Positions 28,734 through 38,048 of a stretch of DNA of 64,000 bases are shown here, in pieces; within the stretch, counting starts at the first letter, position 1, and each line of letters starts with the position of its first letter. Below the pieces are notes generated by a model. That model saw nothing but the letters and a program-made list of their open reading frames with translations, searched no databases and was not told the DNA's origin. The stretch is from Arachnia propionica (GTDB lineage: Bacteria; Actinomycetota; Actinomycetes; Propionibacteriales; Propionibacteriaceae). The stretch is taken from contig NZ_CP146373.1 in NCBI RefSeq assembly GCF_037055325.1, positions 1,550,001 through 1,614,000 on the forward strand. Direction: 5' to 3'. Made by a program: the position numbers and the translations under genes.

Positions 28734-30197
28734 TTAATGGGCGGTGAGGTACTGCTCCGCCAGGGCTTGCCGGACTGCTGGGATTGCCTCGGCTGCGATC
28801 TCCTCCACCGGGACCTCCAGCAACCGGGCGACGGCGGCGATGGTCTGCCCGACGGTGAGGTCGCCGTCGAGGGCTCCCAGCACCGCGCCTGTGACGGTGC
28901 TCAGGCGCATTCCGCGCAGCAGACCGGTGCGTTGCCGCAGCACCAGGTGTTCGGGGTCGGCGGCCCCAGGCTGGCCGGTGGTCTCCGCGACCACTCCGGT
29001 CAGGCGCGGGGTCAGCGACAGCAGGTCGGCGGTATCGAGGCGGGCGGCGTCGACGGCACGGGCGTGGGCGGCGAACACCTCCCCGACCGGCTGGGCGACG
29101 GCGTGCGGCCACGACTCGCACCGGATCTCAGGAATCTCGCGGCCCGCATTGGTGAGCAGGATCCAGCCCATGCCGACCTCGTCGATGCCGATGTGGTCGA
29201 AGTAGGCCAGCCATTCGCGGTAGGTAGGTTCCCATTCGGGACGTCCCGTCAGGCCCGCGTCGGTCAGCCACATCTCGATGTAGGCGAACCGGTCGAGGCG
29301 TTCGCGTTCGATGGCGAACAGATCACAGCCGGAGCCCTTGACCCACGAGGCGAGCCGTTCCTCCCACGGCTCCTGGGTGACGGCCCAGTTCGTCAGCAGC
29401 TGAAGGCTGCCTCCCGGCGTCAGGTGGGCGGGGGCGTCGCGGACGACGGCCTCCACCAGGCCGTCGGCGGTGAAGGTGGATTCGCGGTAGGTGAGGCGTT
29501 GACCGCCGGGTGGGCTCATCACGTAGGGCGGGTTGGAGACGATCAGGTCGAACCGCTCCCCCGCGACCGGTTCGTACAGCGACCCTTCCCGGAAGTCGAC
29601 ATCCATGCCGCTCAGCGCCGCACCGAGGCGTGCGAGCCGCAGGGCGCGCGGGTTGAGGTCGGTGGCGACCACCCGGTCGGCGTGGCGGGACAGGTGGTAG
29701 CTCTGCACCCCGCATCCTGTACCGAGGTCGAGGGCTTGCCCAACGTGGCCGCGCATAGTGATCTCCGCGAGAGTCAGGGATGCGGGTGAGGCCCCCAGCA
29801 CGTAGTCGGGCCGGGTCGGTTCCACGATCCCGTCGAGCCCGGGGGTGAGGTCGCTGACCAGCCACCCGGAGGCGCCGTCGTCGGGTGAGGCGTAGGGCCG
29901 CAGTTCGACCACGGCCCGCGCGGACCCCCCATCCACGGCGATGATCCCCTGCGCCACCACGTCGAGGAAACACCCACCAAAGGCGCGTTCCGCGACCCCA
30001 GAGGGCACCTGCTGCCTCAGCAGGAACATCCGGATCAGTGTCGCGAGGGGGTCGTCCGCCCCGGTCAGGGCGACGTCGGCGGGTAGGGTGCAGTTGCGGT
30101 GCAACCCGGCCTGCCCAGCCTCCCCGATGCGTTCCAGCACGGAATCGGTGGTGTAGTCGATCTCGATCAGCCGGTCGCGCAGCCGGGAAATGTCCAT
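28734..30197 (-). CDS. HemK-like SAM-dependent methyltransferase with flanking domains
   Basis: 487 residues. An N-terminal helical region precedes the Rossmann methyltransferase core: LDLGTGCGVQSYHLSRHA (SAM site) and the NPPY motif (VSNPPYVMSPP), which is typical of enzymes that methylate an amide or exocyclic amino nitrogen. A C-terminal domain of about 200 residues follows. This three-part form is widespread in actinobacteria; the substrate is unknown, with protein or RNA possible. ATG 30197 chosen, as it starts the family-like MDISRLRDRL. Confidence 0.85.
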   Translation of the reverse strand: MDISRLRDRLIEIDYTTDSVLERIGEAGQAGLHRNCTLPADVALTGADDPLATLIRMFLLRQQVPSGVAERAFGGCFLDVVAQGIIAVDGGSARAVVELRPYASPDDGASGWLVSDLTPGLDGIVEPTRPDYVLGASPASLTLAEITMRGHVGQALDLGTGCGVQSYHLSRHADRVVATDLNPRALRLARLGAALSGMDVDFREGSLYEPVAGERFDLIVSNPPYVMSPPGGQRLTYRESTFTADGLVEAVVRDAPAHLTPGGSLQLLTNWAVTQEPWEERLASWVKGSGCDLFAIERERLDRFAYIEMWLTDAGLTGRPEWEPTYREWLAYFDHIGIDEVGMGWILLTNAGREIPEIRCESWPHAVAQPVGEVFAAHARAVDAARLDTADLLSLTPRLTGVVAETTGQPGAADPEHLVLRQRTGLLRGMRLSTVTGAVLGALDGDLTVGQTIAAVARLLEVPVEEIAAEAIPAVRQALAEQYLTAH

Positions 30198-30286
30198 GCC
30201 GACACCATAGAACCCCCACATGGGTGTTCGTGGCATTCGCGGACCACAGGAAACAGCCCAGGGTTTCCCCGGTCGCGCAGTTTCCG

Positions 30287-30312
30287 GACGCGGAACGAGA
30301 CGTTTCCGCGTC
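30287..30312. terminator. Hairpin downstream of cbiD
   Basis: A 9-bp stem, GACGCGGAA with TTCCGCGTC, and an 8-base loop. It is 29 bases past the cbiD stop on the minus strand. Confidence 0.65.
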
Positions 30313-30340
30313 GCGTGGCCCAGGTCATGAGCCGTGCGAA

Positions 30341-31486
30341 TCAGTGGGCCGTCGCGAGGATCTTGCCGGCGCGGTTGATCACGACGATCTCCACTTCCAC
30401 CGGCACCTCGCCGAGGACCGCCAGTGCCTCGGTGCGCGCCGAGTCGGCGATCAGCTGCGGCAGGTCAATGCCGTCCTCGCCGGCAAGGGTGACGGCGTGG
30501 GCGACGGTGGCGACCTCCCCGATCGCATCGGCCAGTTCCGGTGACGCGCCGGCTCCCTCCGCCAGGTGGCGCAGGTGACCGGGTTGGATGCGGGTGCGAT
30601 GGGAGTGCAGATCGAGGTAGCCCGCCGCCAGTTTGGAGAGTTTCGCAACCCCCCCGACGATCGTGAGCTTGGGCAGTGGATGCTTGCGCAGGTATTTCAG
30701 GACGGCGCCGACGAAGTCGCCCATATCGAGCAGTTCGATGCCCGGATACAGCTCCTCGGCGACCCGTTCCGACGTCGATCCGGTGCAGGCGGCTGCGTGC
30801 GTCGCGCCGGTTGCGATGGCGACGTCGATGCCGCGATGGATCGACGCGATCCACGCCGAGCACGAGTAGGGCACGACGACACCGGTGGTGCCGAGGACAC
30901 TTAACCCCCCGATCACACCGATGCGCGAGTTCCAGGTCTTCTCGGCAATGCGCGCGCCGTCATCGATCGAGACGGTCACGCGCACGTCGGGTGCGACCCC
31001 GAGGCGCTCTGCCGCGGCGGTGATGTTGGTGGTGATGTATTCGCGGGGTTTCGGGTTGATGGCCGGCTCCCCCACCGGCAGCGGCAGTCCCGGCAGAGTG
31101 ACGGTACCGATGCCCTCACCGCCCGCGAAGCTCACGCCACCACCGGATTCGCCGGGTTCAACGACCACCCGCACGATCGCGCCATGGGTGACGTCGGGGT
31201 CGTCGCCGGCGTCCTTCGTGATCGCCGCCATCGCCTGCCTGGGCTGCAGCCGCGACTGGGTCAGGGCGAACGTGACCTCGCGACCGCCGGGCAGAACGAT
31301 CCCGACCGGGTCGGGAAACTCGCCCGTGTGAAGAGCGATGAAGGCGCTGGTGGCGGCCGCGCAGGCGCAGGCCCCCGTCGTCCAGCCGGGTCTCAGCTTC
31401 GACGACTCCAGCTGCGCCTTCCGGCCGCGGGGGCGCAGCGCGTCCCGCCCCTCCGCTGCCAGGGTGGGATCGGCGTCAGCGGTCAT
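30341..31486 (-). CDS. cbiD: Cobalt-precorrin-5B (C1)-methyltransferase
   Basis: 381 residues. The family opens with LRPGWTTGACACAAATSA and continues with ITKDAGDDPDVTHGA, GEPAINPKPREYI, and GTTGVVVPYSCSAW. CbiD methylates C1 of cobalt-precorrin-5B in the oxygen-independent cobalamin pathway. Its presence, and that of CbiG downstream, points to the anaerobic (early cobalt) route. The start lies within the end of cobH (11-base overlap). Confidence 0.96.
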   Translation of the reverse strand: MTADADPTLAAEGRDALRPRGRKAQLESSKLRPGWTTGACACAAATSAFIALHTGEFPDPVGIVLPGGREVTFALTQSRLQPRQAMAAITKDAGDDPDVTHGAIVRVVVEPGESGGGVSFAGGEGIGTVTLPGLPLPVGEPAINPKPREYITTNITAAAERLGVAPDVRVTVSIDDGARIAEKTWNSRIGVIGGLSVLGTTGVVVPYSCSAWIASIHRGIDVAIATGATHAAACTGSTSERVAEELYPGIELLDMGDFVGAVLKYLRKHPLPKLTIVGGVAKLSKLAAGYLDLHSHRTRIQPGHLRHLAEGAGASPELADAIGEVATVAHAVTLAGEDGIDLPQLIADSARTEALAVLGEVPVEVEIVVINRAGKILATAH

Positions 31487-32126
31487 TCGTGGTCTCGGCT
31501 CGACTGGCCATCGCGTTCATCGCGGCGACCGCCATCGCGGAGCCGCCACGGCGACCGAGAACCGTGATGTACTCGACACCGCTGTCGTCGGCGACCAGCG
31601 CGTCCTTCGATTCCGCGGCGCCCACGAAACCGACGGGGATTCCGACGATCGCCGCGGGCCTGGCGCCGGTCTCGTGCATCACCTCGAGCACCCGGAACAG
31701 CGCGGTCGGAGCATTACCCATGGCGATGACCGCGCCGTCGAGCAGGCCGTCCTCCTGCCACAGGTCGACGGCGGCGGCGGCTTTGGTGCAGTCCTTCGCC
31801 TCCGCGATCGCGGGGAGGCGGGGGTCCTTGATGTGGCAGATGATCCGGGTGTGTTCGGGCAGGCGGCTTCGGATGATGCCGGTCGCGACCATCGACGAGT
31901 CGCACAGGATCGGCGCCCCGGCCTCGAGGGCCGCGAGAGTGGCGGCGGCGACCCCCGGAGTGAAGGCGATCAGGTCGGCGATGGCCGGATCGGCCGCGGC
32001 ATGGATCATCCGCACCACCACGGGCTCGATGTAGTCGGGGAAACGCCCCAGATTCGACTCCTCCCGGATGATCTCGAACGAGCGGGCGTAGATCGGGCTA
32101 CCGGTCCTGATGTAGTCATGGCTCAC
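31476..32126 (-). CDS. cobH: Precorrin-8X methylmutase (CobH/CbiC)
   Basis: 216 residues from a GTG at 32126. The signature pieces are the N-terminal SFEIIREE, ALEAGAPILCDSSMVATGI, DPRLPAIAEA-like KDPRLPAIAEA, and VGIPVGFVGAAESK near the end. The enzyme moves the methyl group from C11 to C12 to give (cobalt-)hydrogenobyrinate. It leads the minus-strand pair cobH-cbiD and is divergent from cobI. Confidence 0.96.
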   Translation of the reverse strand: MSHDYIRTGSPIYARSFEIIREESNLGRFPDYIEPVVVRMIHAAADPAIADLIAFTPGVAAATLAALEAGAPILCDSSMVATGIIRSRLPEHTRIICHIKDPRLPAIAEAKDCTKAAAAVDLWQEDGLLDGAVIAMGNAPTALFRVLEVMHETGARPAAIVGIPVGFVGAAESKDALVADDSGVEYITVLGRRGGSAMAVAAMNAMASRAETTNDR

Positions 32127-32395
32127 ACCTCAAGACTAGAGCAGCCGTCACCGCCCTCTGGGCAGCCAGCCCGCCCCGTCCGGGGCGCATCCCGATCAAA
32201 CCGGAGGGGGGACTCGGCGCCAGAAATGCCTGGGCTAGGCTGTCTGGCGAAAGTTGACCATTCAGCTTGCCGACAACGACGAAGTCCGGCGCACATCCAG
32301 TAGCGGTGTCACCACTGTTGACCGCATCGCACACGGGAGCCAGACCCTTCGGGCCAGCCGAAACCGAACGGGCGTAGTGCCCGAGAAGGACCGAT
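32127..32395. other. Divergent control region of the cobalamin genes
   Basis: 269 bases separate cobH (minus) and cobI (plus), so both operon promoters should be here. I looked for the conserved B12 box and GCCACTG-like core of the cobalamin riboswitch on both strands and do not find them. A small hairpin, CGGGC with GCCCG, lies at about 32368-32382 just before the cobI ribosome binding site (GAAGGA). Confidence 0.5.
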
Positions 32396-33142
32396 ATGAG
32401 CGTTGAGCGCACCCTGTCCGGAGTGGGGGTGGGCCCCGGCGATCCGGATCACGTGACCGTGAAGGCGTTGCGGACCCTGGAGGCCGCCGATGTCATTCTC
32501 GTGCCGAGCACCGAGGCCCGCGCCGGCGGCGTCGGACGCGCCGAGGAGATCGTGTGTGCACACCTGCCCGCCAAGACCGCAGCGATCCGCCGCATCCCGT
32601 TCTCCATGGCCGAGCATCGCGGTGTCGGACAGCGCAGGGCCAGCGCGTGGGAGGCCTCCGCAACGACCGCCATCGAGGCATTCGAGGCCGGTGCGAAGCG
32701 GGTCGCGTTCGCCACCGTCGGCGACGCGTCGGTGTTCTCAACGTTTTCGTACCTGTGCGACCTGGTATCGCGGCGCGTCGAGGTCACGATCGAGGTCATT
32801 CCCGGGATCACCGCCATGCAGGCCATCGCCGCCACCAGCCGCACCCCGCTCGTCGAGGGCCAAGAGATCTTGTCCCTCGTGCCGTGGACCGTCGGACCCG
32901 AGGCCCTGGCCCGCGTCTGCGAGGTCTCCGACACCGTCGTCGTCTACAAGGGCGGCCGCGAGATGACCGAGCTTCGCGCCGTCCTGGAGGCGCAGGGCCG
33001 CCTCGACGAGGCCGTCCTCGGCACCGACCTCGGGTTGCCCTCCGAACGCATCGTTCCCCTGTCCGAGGTGACCGACCGCACCCCCTACTTCAGCACCGTC
33101 CTTGCCGCACCGAAGCGATCCACCACCGGAGGGAGAATATGA
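32396..33142 (+). CDS. cobI: Precorrin-2 C20-methyltransferase (CobI/CbiL)
   Basis: 248 residues. The tetrapyrrole methylase fold begins with LSGVGVGPGDPDHVTVKALR (the GxGxGxP loop binds SAM), then VAFATVGDASVFSTFSYL, EVIPGITAMQA and VVYKGGR. It adds the C20 methyl of (cobalt-)factor/precorrin-2. ATG 32396 with GAAGGA upstream. First gene of the plus-strand cobalamin operon, joined to cobM by an ATGA overlap. Confidence 0.96.
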   Translation: MSVERTLSGVGVGPGDPDHVTVKALRTLEAADVILVPSTEARAGGVGRAEEIVCAHLPAKTAAIRRIPFSMAEHRGVGQRRASAWEASATTAIEAFEAGAKRVAFATVGDASVFSTFSYLCDLVSRRVEVTIEVIPGITAMQAIAATSRTPLVEGQEILSLVPWTVGPEALARVCEVSDTVVVYKGGREMTELRAVLEAQGRLDEAVLGTDLGLPSERIVPLSEVTDRTPYFSTVLAAPKRSTTGGRI

Positions 33143-33999
33143 GCGAATCACGACTCGACCCGGAAGGCCTGGTGGTCTTCGTGGGGGCAGGCCCCGGGGC
33201 CGACGACCTGATCACCGTGCGCGGCGCCCGCGTCATCGCCGAGGCCGACATCATCATCTGGGCCTCCTCACTCGTACACCCCGGAATCATCGCCGGCCAC
33301 AAGCCCGGCGCCGAGGTCATCGACTCCGCGTCGATCCCCCTGGAGGATCTGGTGCCGCTGTACACGCGGGCCCGTGACGAGAAACTCCTCGTCGCCCGCG
33401 TCCACACCGGAGACCCGGACATCTACGGGGCGACGGCGGAGCAACGCGACCTGTGCGCCCAGATCGGCATCCCCACCGAGACGATCCCCGGCATCTCGGC
33501 GTTCTCCGCCACCGCGGCTCGGGTCGGCGCCGAACTGACGCTGCCGGAGGTCGCGCAGTCGATGATCCTCACCCGCCTCGAAGGCGGTCGCACACCGATG
33601 CCCGAGAAGGAGAACATCCGCTCGTTCGCGGCCCACGGAACGACAATGTCGATCTACCTGTCGGCGGCCCGCCACAAGCAGCTGGAGGAGGCCCTCCTCG
33701 AGGGCGGTTATCCTCCGGAGACGCCGTGCATCATCGGCTACCGCGTGACCTGGCCCGACGAGGCCATCTGGCGGGTCCAGCTGAAGGACCTGTCGGCGAC
33801 GATGAAGGAACACAAGCTCTGGAAGCACACGATCGTGCTCGTCGGCCCGGCCCTGGCCACCGACCGCGCCACCAAACGCTCCCACCTGTACCACCCCGGT
33901 TTCCGGCACGGATACCGGGCCGCCGACAAGGCCGCCCAGGCCGACCTGAGGGAACACGGCGCCATCACTTACAACCTGGAGAACGGAGACGAGGCATGA
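33139..33999 (+). CDS. cobM: Precorrin-4 C11-methyltransferase (CobM/CbiF)
   Basis: 286 residues. It has VVFVGAGPGADDLITVRGAR, ASSLV, ARVHTGDPDIYGA, ETIPGISAFSATAA and RLEGGRTPMPE, all standard for the C11-methylase. ATG 33139 follows GGAGGGA and overlaps the cobI stop; the end overlaps cbiEGH. The long upstream in-frame extension from 32554 lies inside cobI and is not used. Confidence 0.97.
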   Translation: MSESRLDPEGLVVFVGAGPGADDLITVRGARVIAEADIIIWASSLVHPGIIAGHKPGAEVIDSASIPLEDLVPLYTRARDEKLLVARVHTGDPDIYGATAEQRDLCAQIGIPTETIPGISAFSATAARVGAELTLPEVAQSMILTRLEGGRTPMPEKENIRSFAAHGTTMSIYLSAARHKQLEEALLEGGYPPETPCIIGYRVTWPDEAIWRVQLKDLSATMKEHKLWKHTIVLVGPALATDRATKRSHLYHPGFRHGYRAADKAAQADLREHGAITYNLENGDEA

Positions 34000-36416
34000 T
34001 CACGGTCCACGGGCATCTCGGCACCCCCAGCGAGGAGCTGCGTCGCGCCGTCGCCGCCGCGGATGTGGTGGTCGGCGGACGCCGTCACCTCGACGAGCTG
34101 GCCGTCCCCGAGGACAAGCGAATCGTCCTGGGTGGCCTCACCCCCGCCGTCGAGAAGATCCGGCAGCTGCCCGAGGACACCGATGTCTTGATCCTCGCCT
34201 CCGGTGACCCGCTGTGGTTCGGTGTCGTACGCAAACTGCGGTCGATCGGGTTGCGCCCGAAGGTCGTCACGCGTGCCTCATCGGTGGCCGAGGCGTTCGC
34301 CCGCATCGGGTTGCCCTGGGACGACGCCATCACGGTCTCCACGCACGGTCGTCCCGTCGAGGCCGCCATTGCCGCGGCGCGCCGCTACGCGAAGGTCGCG
34401 GTCATGACCGACCCGCGCGAACCCCTCTCGCAGCTGACCGATCCCCTGGCCGGCCTCGAGCGGACCTTCGTCCTGGCCGAGCGTCTCGGCGAGGACGACG
34501 AACGCGTCCGGATCATGACCGGCGAGCAACTGGCCGCGGTCGAGGACGTCCGGAACCCGAACGTCGTGCTCATCCTGGAGCGCCACCCCGACGCCGAATG
34601 GGACGAGACGGCCCTTGCCACCACCGCGCCCCGCCGCGTCGCCGTCCCCGAGGTCGCGGTGGAACGGCTGAGCGCGAATGCGCTGACCGACCTGACGGTC
34701 GGGCAGGTCGTCTCCTCCGAGGCCGCCCGCACCCGCGCCTCCCGGATCGACGAGCTGCTCGGCGGAACCCGCATCTACGACGGACCCGCCACCGAGGGGT
34801 TGCGCCGGGCCTTCGACGAATGCGACCTGGTCGTCTCGCACCTGGCGATCGGCGCCACCACCCGCATCCTCGCGCCGCTGCTGGATTCGAAGAAAACCGA
34901 CCCGGGTGTCGTCGTCATTGACCAGGGTGGGCATTTCGTCGTGCCGCTGCTGGGCGGGCATGTCGGCGGCGCGAACGCGCTGGCCGAGAAACTGTCGGAG
35001 GCCCTGGGGGCCACCGCGGTGCTCACGACCGCCACCGACTCCCTCGGCATCCCCGCTCTCGACACTCTCGGTTGGGCCCACAGCGGCGATGTCGCGGGCG
35101 TGACCGGCGCGATGCTCGACGGCCGTCCCGTGCGGCTGGTGCGGGAGCGACCGTGGCCGATGCCGCCGCTGCCGGCCAATGTCACCGAGGACGCGGCCTC
35201 ACCGGTCGCGGAGATTCTCGTCACCGACCGCGACGCCTCGCAGCTGCCGCCCACCGGGCTGCCGCGGGTCGTCCTGCATCCTCGCTCGCTGGTGGTGGGT
35301 ATGGGCTGCAACCGCGGCACCTCGGAAAAGGTCCTGCGCGCCCACCTGGAGGCGACCCTCGCGGCCGCGGGTCTGACGATCCACTCGGTCGCGGCACTGA
35401 CCAGCGTCGACGCCAAGGCACGTGAGGGTGGGCTGCTCCGCCTCGCCAAACACCTGGGGGTGCCGTTCGTGTGCTATGAGGCCAGCGAGCTGGCGGACAT
35501 CGAGGTGCCGACCCCCTCGGAGGTCGTCACCTCCGAGGTGGGAACGCCGAGCGTCTCCGAGGCCTCCGTCATCCGCCGCGGCGCCGAGCTGATCGTGCCA
35601 AAGACGAAGTGCCCGGATGCGACGTCCGCGATCGGCCGAGTGCCTGCGCGCGGTGAGTTGCGGGTGGTCGGTCTCGGCCCCGGCCACCGCGACCTGTTGA
35701 CTCCGATGGCGAAGCAGGCGATCGAGACCGCCCGCTACGTGGTCGGCTACATCCCCTATGTGCGGCAAATCCGCGACCTGGTCAACCCTCACGCCGAGAC
35801 CTACGCCACGAAGATGGGCACCGAGGAGCAGCGGACGGCGTTCGCGATCCAGAAGGCACGCGAGGGACATCCCGTCGCGTTCGTATGTTCCGGCGATCCC
35901 GCGATCTACGCGATGGCCTCCCCCACCCTGGAAATCGGCACGGAGGGGATCGACGTCCGAGTCATCCCGGGCGTCACGGCGGAGCTGGCCGCCTCGGCGC
36001 TGCTGGGCGCGCCGCTCGGTCACGACCACGTCACGATCTCCCTGTCCGACCTCCACACGCCGTGGGAGGACATCGAGCGTCGGCTCCAGGCCGCCGCGGA
36101 GGGGGATTTCGTGACGGTGCTGTACAACCCCCGCTCCCGCAAACGCCTCGCGCACCTACCCCGGGCGCTGGAGATCCTGGGGGCGCATCGCCCCGCCGAT
36201 GTGCCGGTGATGGCCGTTCACGAGGCGTTCCGACCAAAGCAGCGCATCAGGTGGGCGCCGATCGGTGAGTTCAAACCCGAGTGGGTCGACATGCACACCG
36301 TCGTCATCGTCGGCTCGTCGACCACCACACCGGTGGCGACGGGGGCCGGTGAAACGGCGATCGTCACACCACGCGACTACCAGTGGATGGACACAGCTCA
36401 AGAAAGAAGCCGCTGA
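33996..36416 (+). CDS. cbiEGH: Fused CbiE-CbiG-CbiH (C5-methylase, cobalt-precorrin-5A hydrolase, C17-methylase)
   Basis: 806 residues, three enzymes in one chain. CbiE covers about 1-200 (start ITVHGHLG, then LILASGDPLWFGV, TVSTHGRP); it lacks the CbiT decarboxylase that is often fused to it. CbiG covers about 255-545, with LVVSHLAIGATTRILAPLL, GGHVGGANALA and the C-terminal LVVGMGCNRGTS and SVDAKAREGGLL. CobJ/CbiH covers about 555-785, with VVGLGPGHRDLLTP, VCSGDPAIYAMA, VIPGVTAELAA and VTVLYNPRSRKR. The start ATG 33996 overlaps cobM, and the end overlaps the next gene by one base. The same fusion is known from P. freudenreichii. Confidence 0.95.
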   Translation: MITVHGHLGTPSEELRRAVAAADVVVGGRRHLDELAVPEDKRIVLGGLTPAVEKIRQLPEDTDVLILASGDPLWFGVVRKLRSIGLRPKVVTRASSVAEAFARIGLPWDDAITVSTHGRPVEAAIAAARRYAKVAVMTDPREPLSQLTDPLAGLERTFVLAERLGEDDERVRIMTGEQLAAVEDVRNPNVVLILERHPDAEWDETALATTAPRRVAVPEVAVERLSANALTDLTVGQVVSSEAARTRASRIDELLGGTRIYDGPATEGLRRAFDECDLVVSHLAIGATTRILAPLLDSKKTDPGVVVIDQGGHFVVPLLGGHVGGANALAEKLSEALGATAVLTTATDSLGIPALDTLGWAHSGDVAGVTGAMLDGRPVRLVRERPWPMPPLPANVTEDAASPVAEILVTDRDASQLPPTGLPRVVLHPRSLVVGMGCNRGTSEKVLRAHLEATLAAAGLTIHSVAALTSVDAKAREGGLLRLAKHLGVPFVCYEASELADIEVPTPSEVVTSEVGTPSVSEASVIRRGAELIVPKTKCPDATSAIGRVPARGELRVVGLGPGHRDLLTPMAKQAIETARYVVGYIPYVRQIRDLVNPHAETYATKMGTEEQRTAFAIQKAREGHPVAFVCSGDPAIYAMASPTLEIGTEGIDVRVIPGVTAELAASALLGAPLGHDHVTISLSDLHTPWEDIERRLQAAAEGDFVTVLYNPRSRKRLAHLPRALEILGAHRPADVPVMAVHEAFRPKQRIRWAPIGEFKPEWVDMHTVVIVGSSTTTPVATGAGETAIVTPRDYQWMDTAQERSR

Positions 36417-37642
36417 TGCTTGAGAAACTGACCACCGTGCCGCTCGTCATCGCGGCACACGGCACCCGCGACCCAGAGGGCGTGACCGCGTGCCGAGCCC
36501 TCGCGGAGCGCGTCCGAACGAAACTGCCGGGCACAAAAGTGACCATCGGTTTCATCGAGTTGGCGGAACCGCGAATCCCCGAGGCCGTGGCCGATGCCCT
36601 GAAGGACAGCGCGCCGAGGAGCGGGGCCGAGGCCGTCGTCGTGCCGCTGATGCTCGCCTCCGGCGGGCACGTGCGAATCGATATCCCGGAGGCCATCGAC
36701 AAGGGACGCGGCAACTCCGAAGTCGCCTACTCGGCGGCACTGCTGGGCAGCCCGCTGCTGGACTCGGCGGTGCGGCGTCGCGTCGTCGAGGCGCTCGGCG
36801 AGTGGCGCCCCCAGGACACGGCGTGCATCCTGGTGGGTCGCGGCTCCTCCGTCGTCGAATCGAACGCGGAGCGCTACCGCATGGCCCGGGTCCTCATGGA
36901 GGATGCGGGGCTTCGAAGCATCCATCCCGCGTTCATCCAGGTGTCGCGACCATCAGTGCCGGAGGCGCTGAACCACGCGAAGGCCACCGGTGTGAAAAAG
37001 ATCGTCGTCGCCCCGCATTTCCTGTTCCCGGGCAAACTGCGAACCTGGAACCTCGATCAGGTCGCCGCCTGGCGCGAGAACAACCCGGATGTCGAGGTGC
37101 GGGTCGCCGAGGTCATCGGCGACTGCGACGAGCTGGCCCAGCTGGTCGTCGACCGCTATCTCGCGGAACTCGACGCCGAGGGGTTCGGCGAGGGTGCCCC
37201 CGGTTTCATGTCGAGCATCGTGTTGCAGGACCGCGACGTCCTGGTCGTCGGCGGCGGGGCCGTTGCCGCACGGCGCATTCCCCGGCTGCTCGAAGCGGGG
37301 GCGAAGGTGCGAGTCGTCGCGCCGAACCTCGGGATCCCCGTCGGTCGGCTCGCGGCGAGCGGTGCGATCGCCGTCGAGCAGCGCACCGCCAGGGCGGAGG
37401 ATGTCGGCGATGCCTGGTACGTCCTGGCCGCCTGCAACGATCCGCACGTCAACGCGATGATCGCGGCCGAGGCGGAACGCCGCCACACTTTCTGCTGCCG
37501 GGCCGATGACGCCCTGGGAGGCACCGCGATGACCCCGGCGACCGCCTCCGCCGGCGGTCTGACGGTGGCGGTGATCGGCGACCGCAACCCGCGGCGTTCG
37601 GTGCGGGTCCGCGACGAACTGCTGCAGGTCCTGCAGGGCTGA
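36416..37642 (+). CDS. Fused sirohydrochlorin cobaltochelatase (CbiX) and precorrin-2 dehydrogenase
   Basis: 408 residues. The first 260 residues hold two CbiX-type halves: VIAAHGTRDPEG and a second PHFLFPGKLR, with the metal-binding His in each. From about 270 to the end there is a Rossmann domain, VLVVGGGAVAARRIPRLLEAGAKVRVVAP, then AACNDPHVNAMIAAEA and FCCRADD, as in the N-terminal part of CysG or Met8p that oxidises precorrin-2 to sirohydrochlorin with NAD. One chain could thus make the substrate and insert the cobalt. Start is ATG 36416 in a TGATG overlap. Last gene of the operon here. Confidence 0.93.
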   Translation: MLEKLTTVPLVIAAHGTRDPEGVTACRALAERVRTKLPGTKVTIGFIELAEPRIPEAVADALKDSAPRSGAEAVVVPLMLASGGHVRIDIPEAIDKGRGNSEVAYSAALLGSPLLDSAVRRRVVEALGEWRPQDTACILVGRGSSVVESNAERYRMARVLMEDAGLRSIHPAFIQVSRPSVPEALNHAKATGVKKIVVAPHFLFPGKLRTWNLDQVAAWRENNPDVEVRVAEVIGDCDELAQLVVDRYLAELDAEGFGEGAPGFMSSIVLQDRDVLVVGGGAVAARRIPRLLEAGAKVRVVAPNLGIPVGRLAASGAIAVEQRTARAEDVGDAWYVLAACNDPHVNAMIAAEAERRHTFCCRADDALGGTAMTPATASAGGLTVAVIGDRNPRRSVRVRDELLQVLQG

Positions 37643-37692
37643 CAGCGATCGCGCGAGGCCCCGGGCCGCCCCGCGCGGGTGAGGTGTTGTCC

Positions 37693-37720
37693 GGTTGGGT
37701 GGTGGTGTTGTCACCCAACC
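37693..37720. terminator. Hairpin after the cobalamin operon
   Basis: GGTTGGGT pairs with ACCCAACC over a 12-base loop, 51 bases past the last cobalamin stop and about 100 bases before the pilin gene. The stem is modest, so it may be a terminator or part of the next leader. Confidence 0.45.
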
Positions 37721-37818
37721 AGTGGGGTGTGGAAAAGATAATCCCCACGGGTCCTGCTTCCCACGGTAGAAGTGTCACCGGATGAAAGGCGTCCGGTGGA
37801 CACGTGAAAGGGGAAGCC

Positions 37819-38043
37819 ATGTCCGAGTCCGCCAAGAGCATCGCCCGCGTCGAGAAGAAGAAGCCGCTGTCTCGTCGCTTCGCCGAGCGGGGGCTCACCA
37901 CCGTCGAGTACGCCATCGGTTTGTTGGGTGCTGCGGCCGCAGCGATGCTGCTGCTCCGTGTCTTCCACGACAACTCGGTCTTCGACACGATCATGAAGTG
38001 GGTCACCGACATCTTCGTCAACGTCGCCCAGCAGGACAACTGA
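37819..38043 (+). CDS. DUF4244 Flp pilin-like protein
   Basis: 74 residues. A basic N-terminus (about 1-30, ending RRFAERGLTTVEYAIGLL) leads into one hydrophobic helix with the Glu of the Flp/Tad prepilin motif (TTVEYAIG), and a short tail. It matches DUF4244, the small pilin-like gene of actinobacterial Tad loci. GGGGAA precedes ATG 37819. It lies 5 bases before the TadE gene. The remaining locus genes ssd-tadABC are 10 kb away on the other strand. Confidence 0.88.
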   Translation: MSESAKSIARVEKKKPLSRRFAERGLTTVEYAIGLLGAAAAAMLLLRVFHDNSVFDTIMKWVTDIFVNVAQQDN

Positions 38044-38048
38044 CCAGC

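Noticed and set aside
32127..32395. Cobalamin riboswitch
   Set aside because: The expected conserved boxes are not visible on either strand. It stays open as a computational check, but I cannot list it as a feature.
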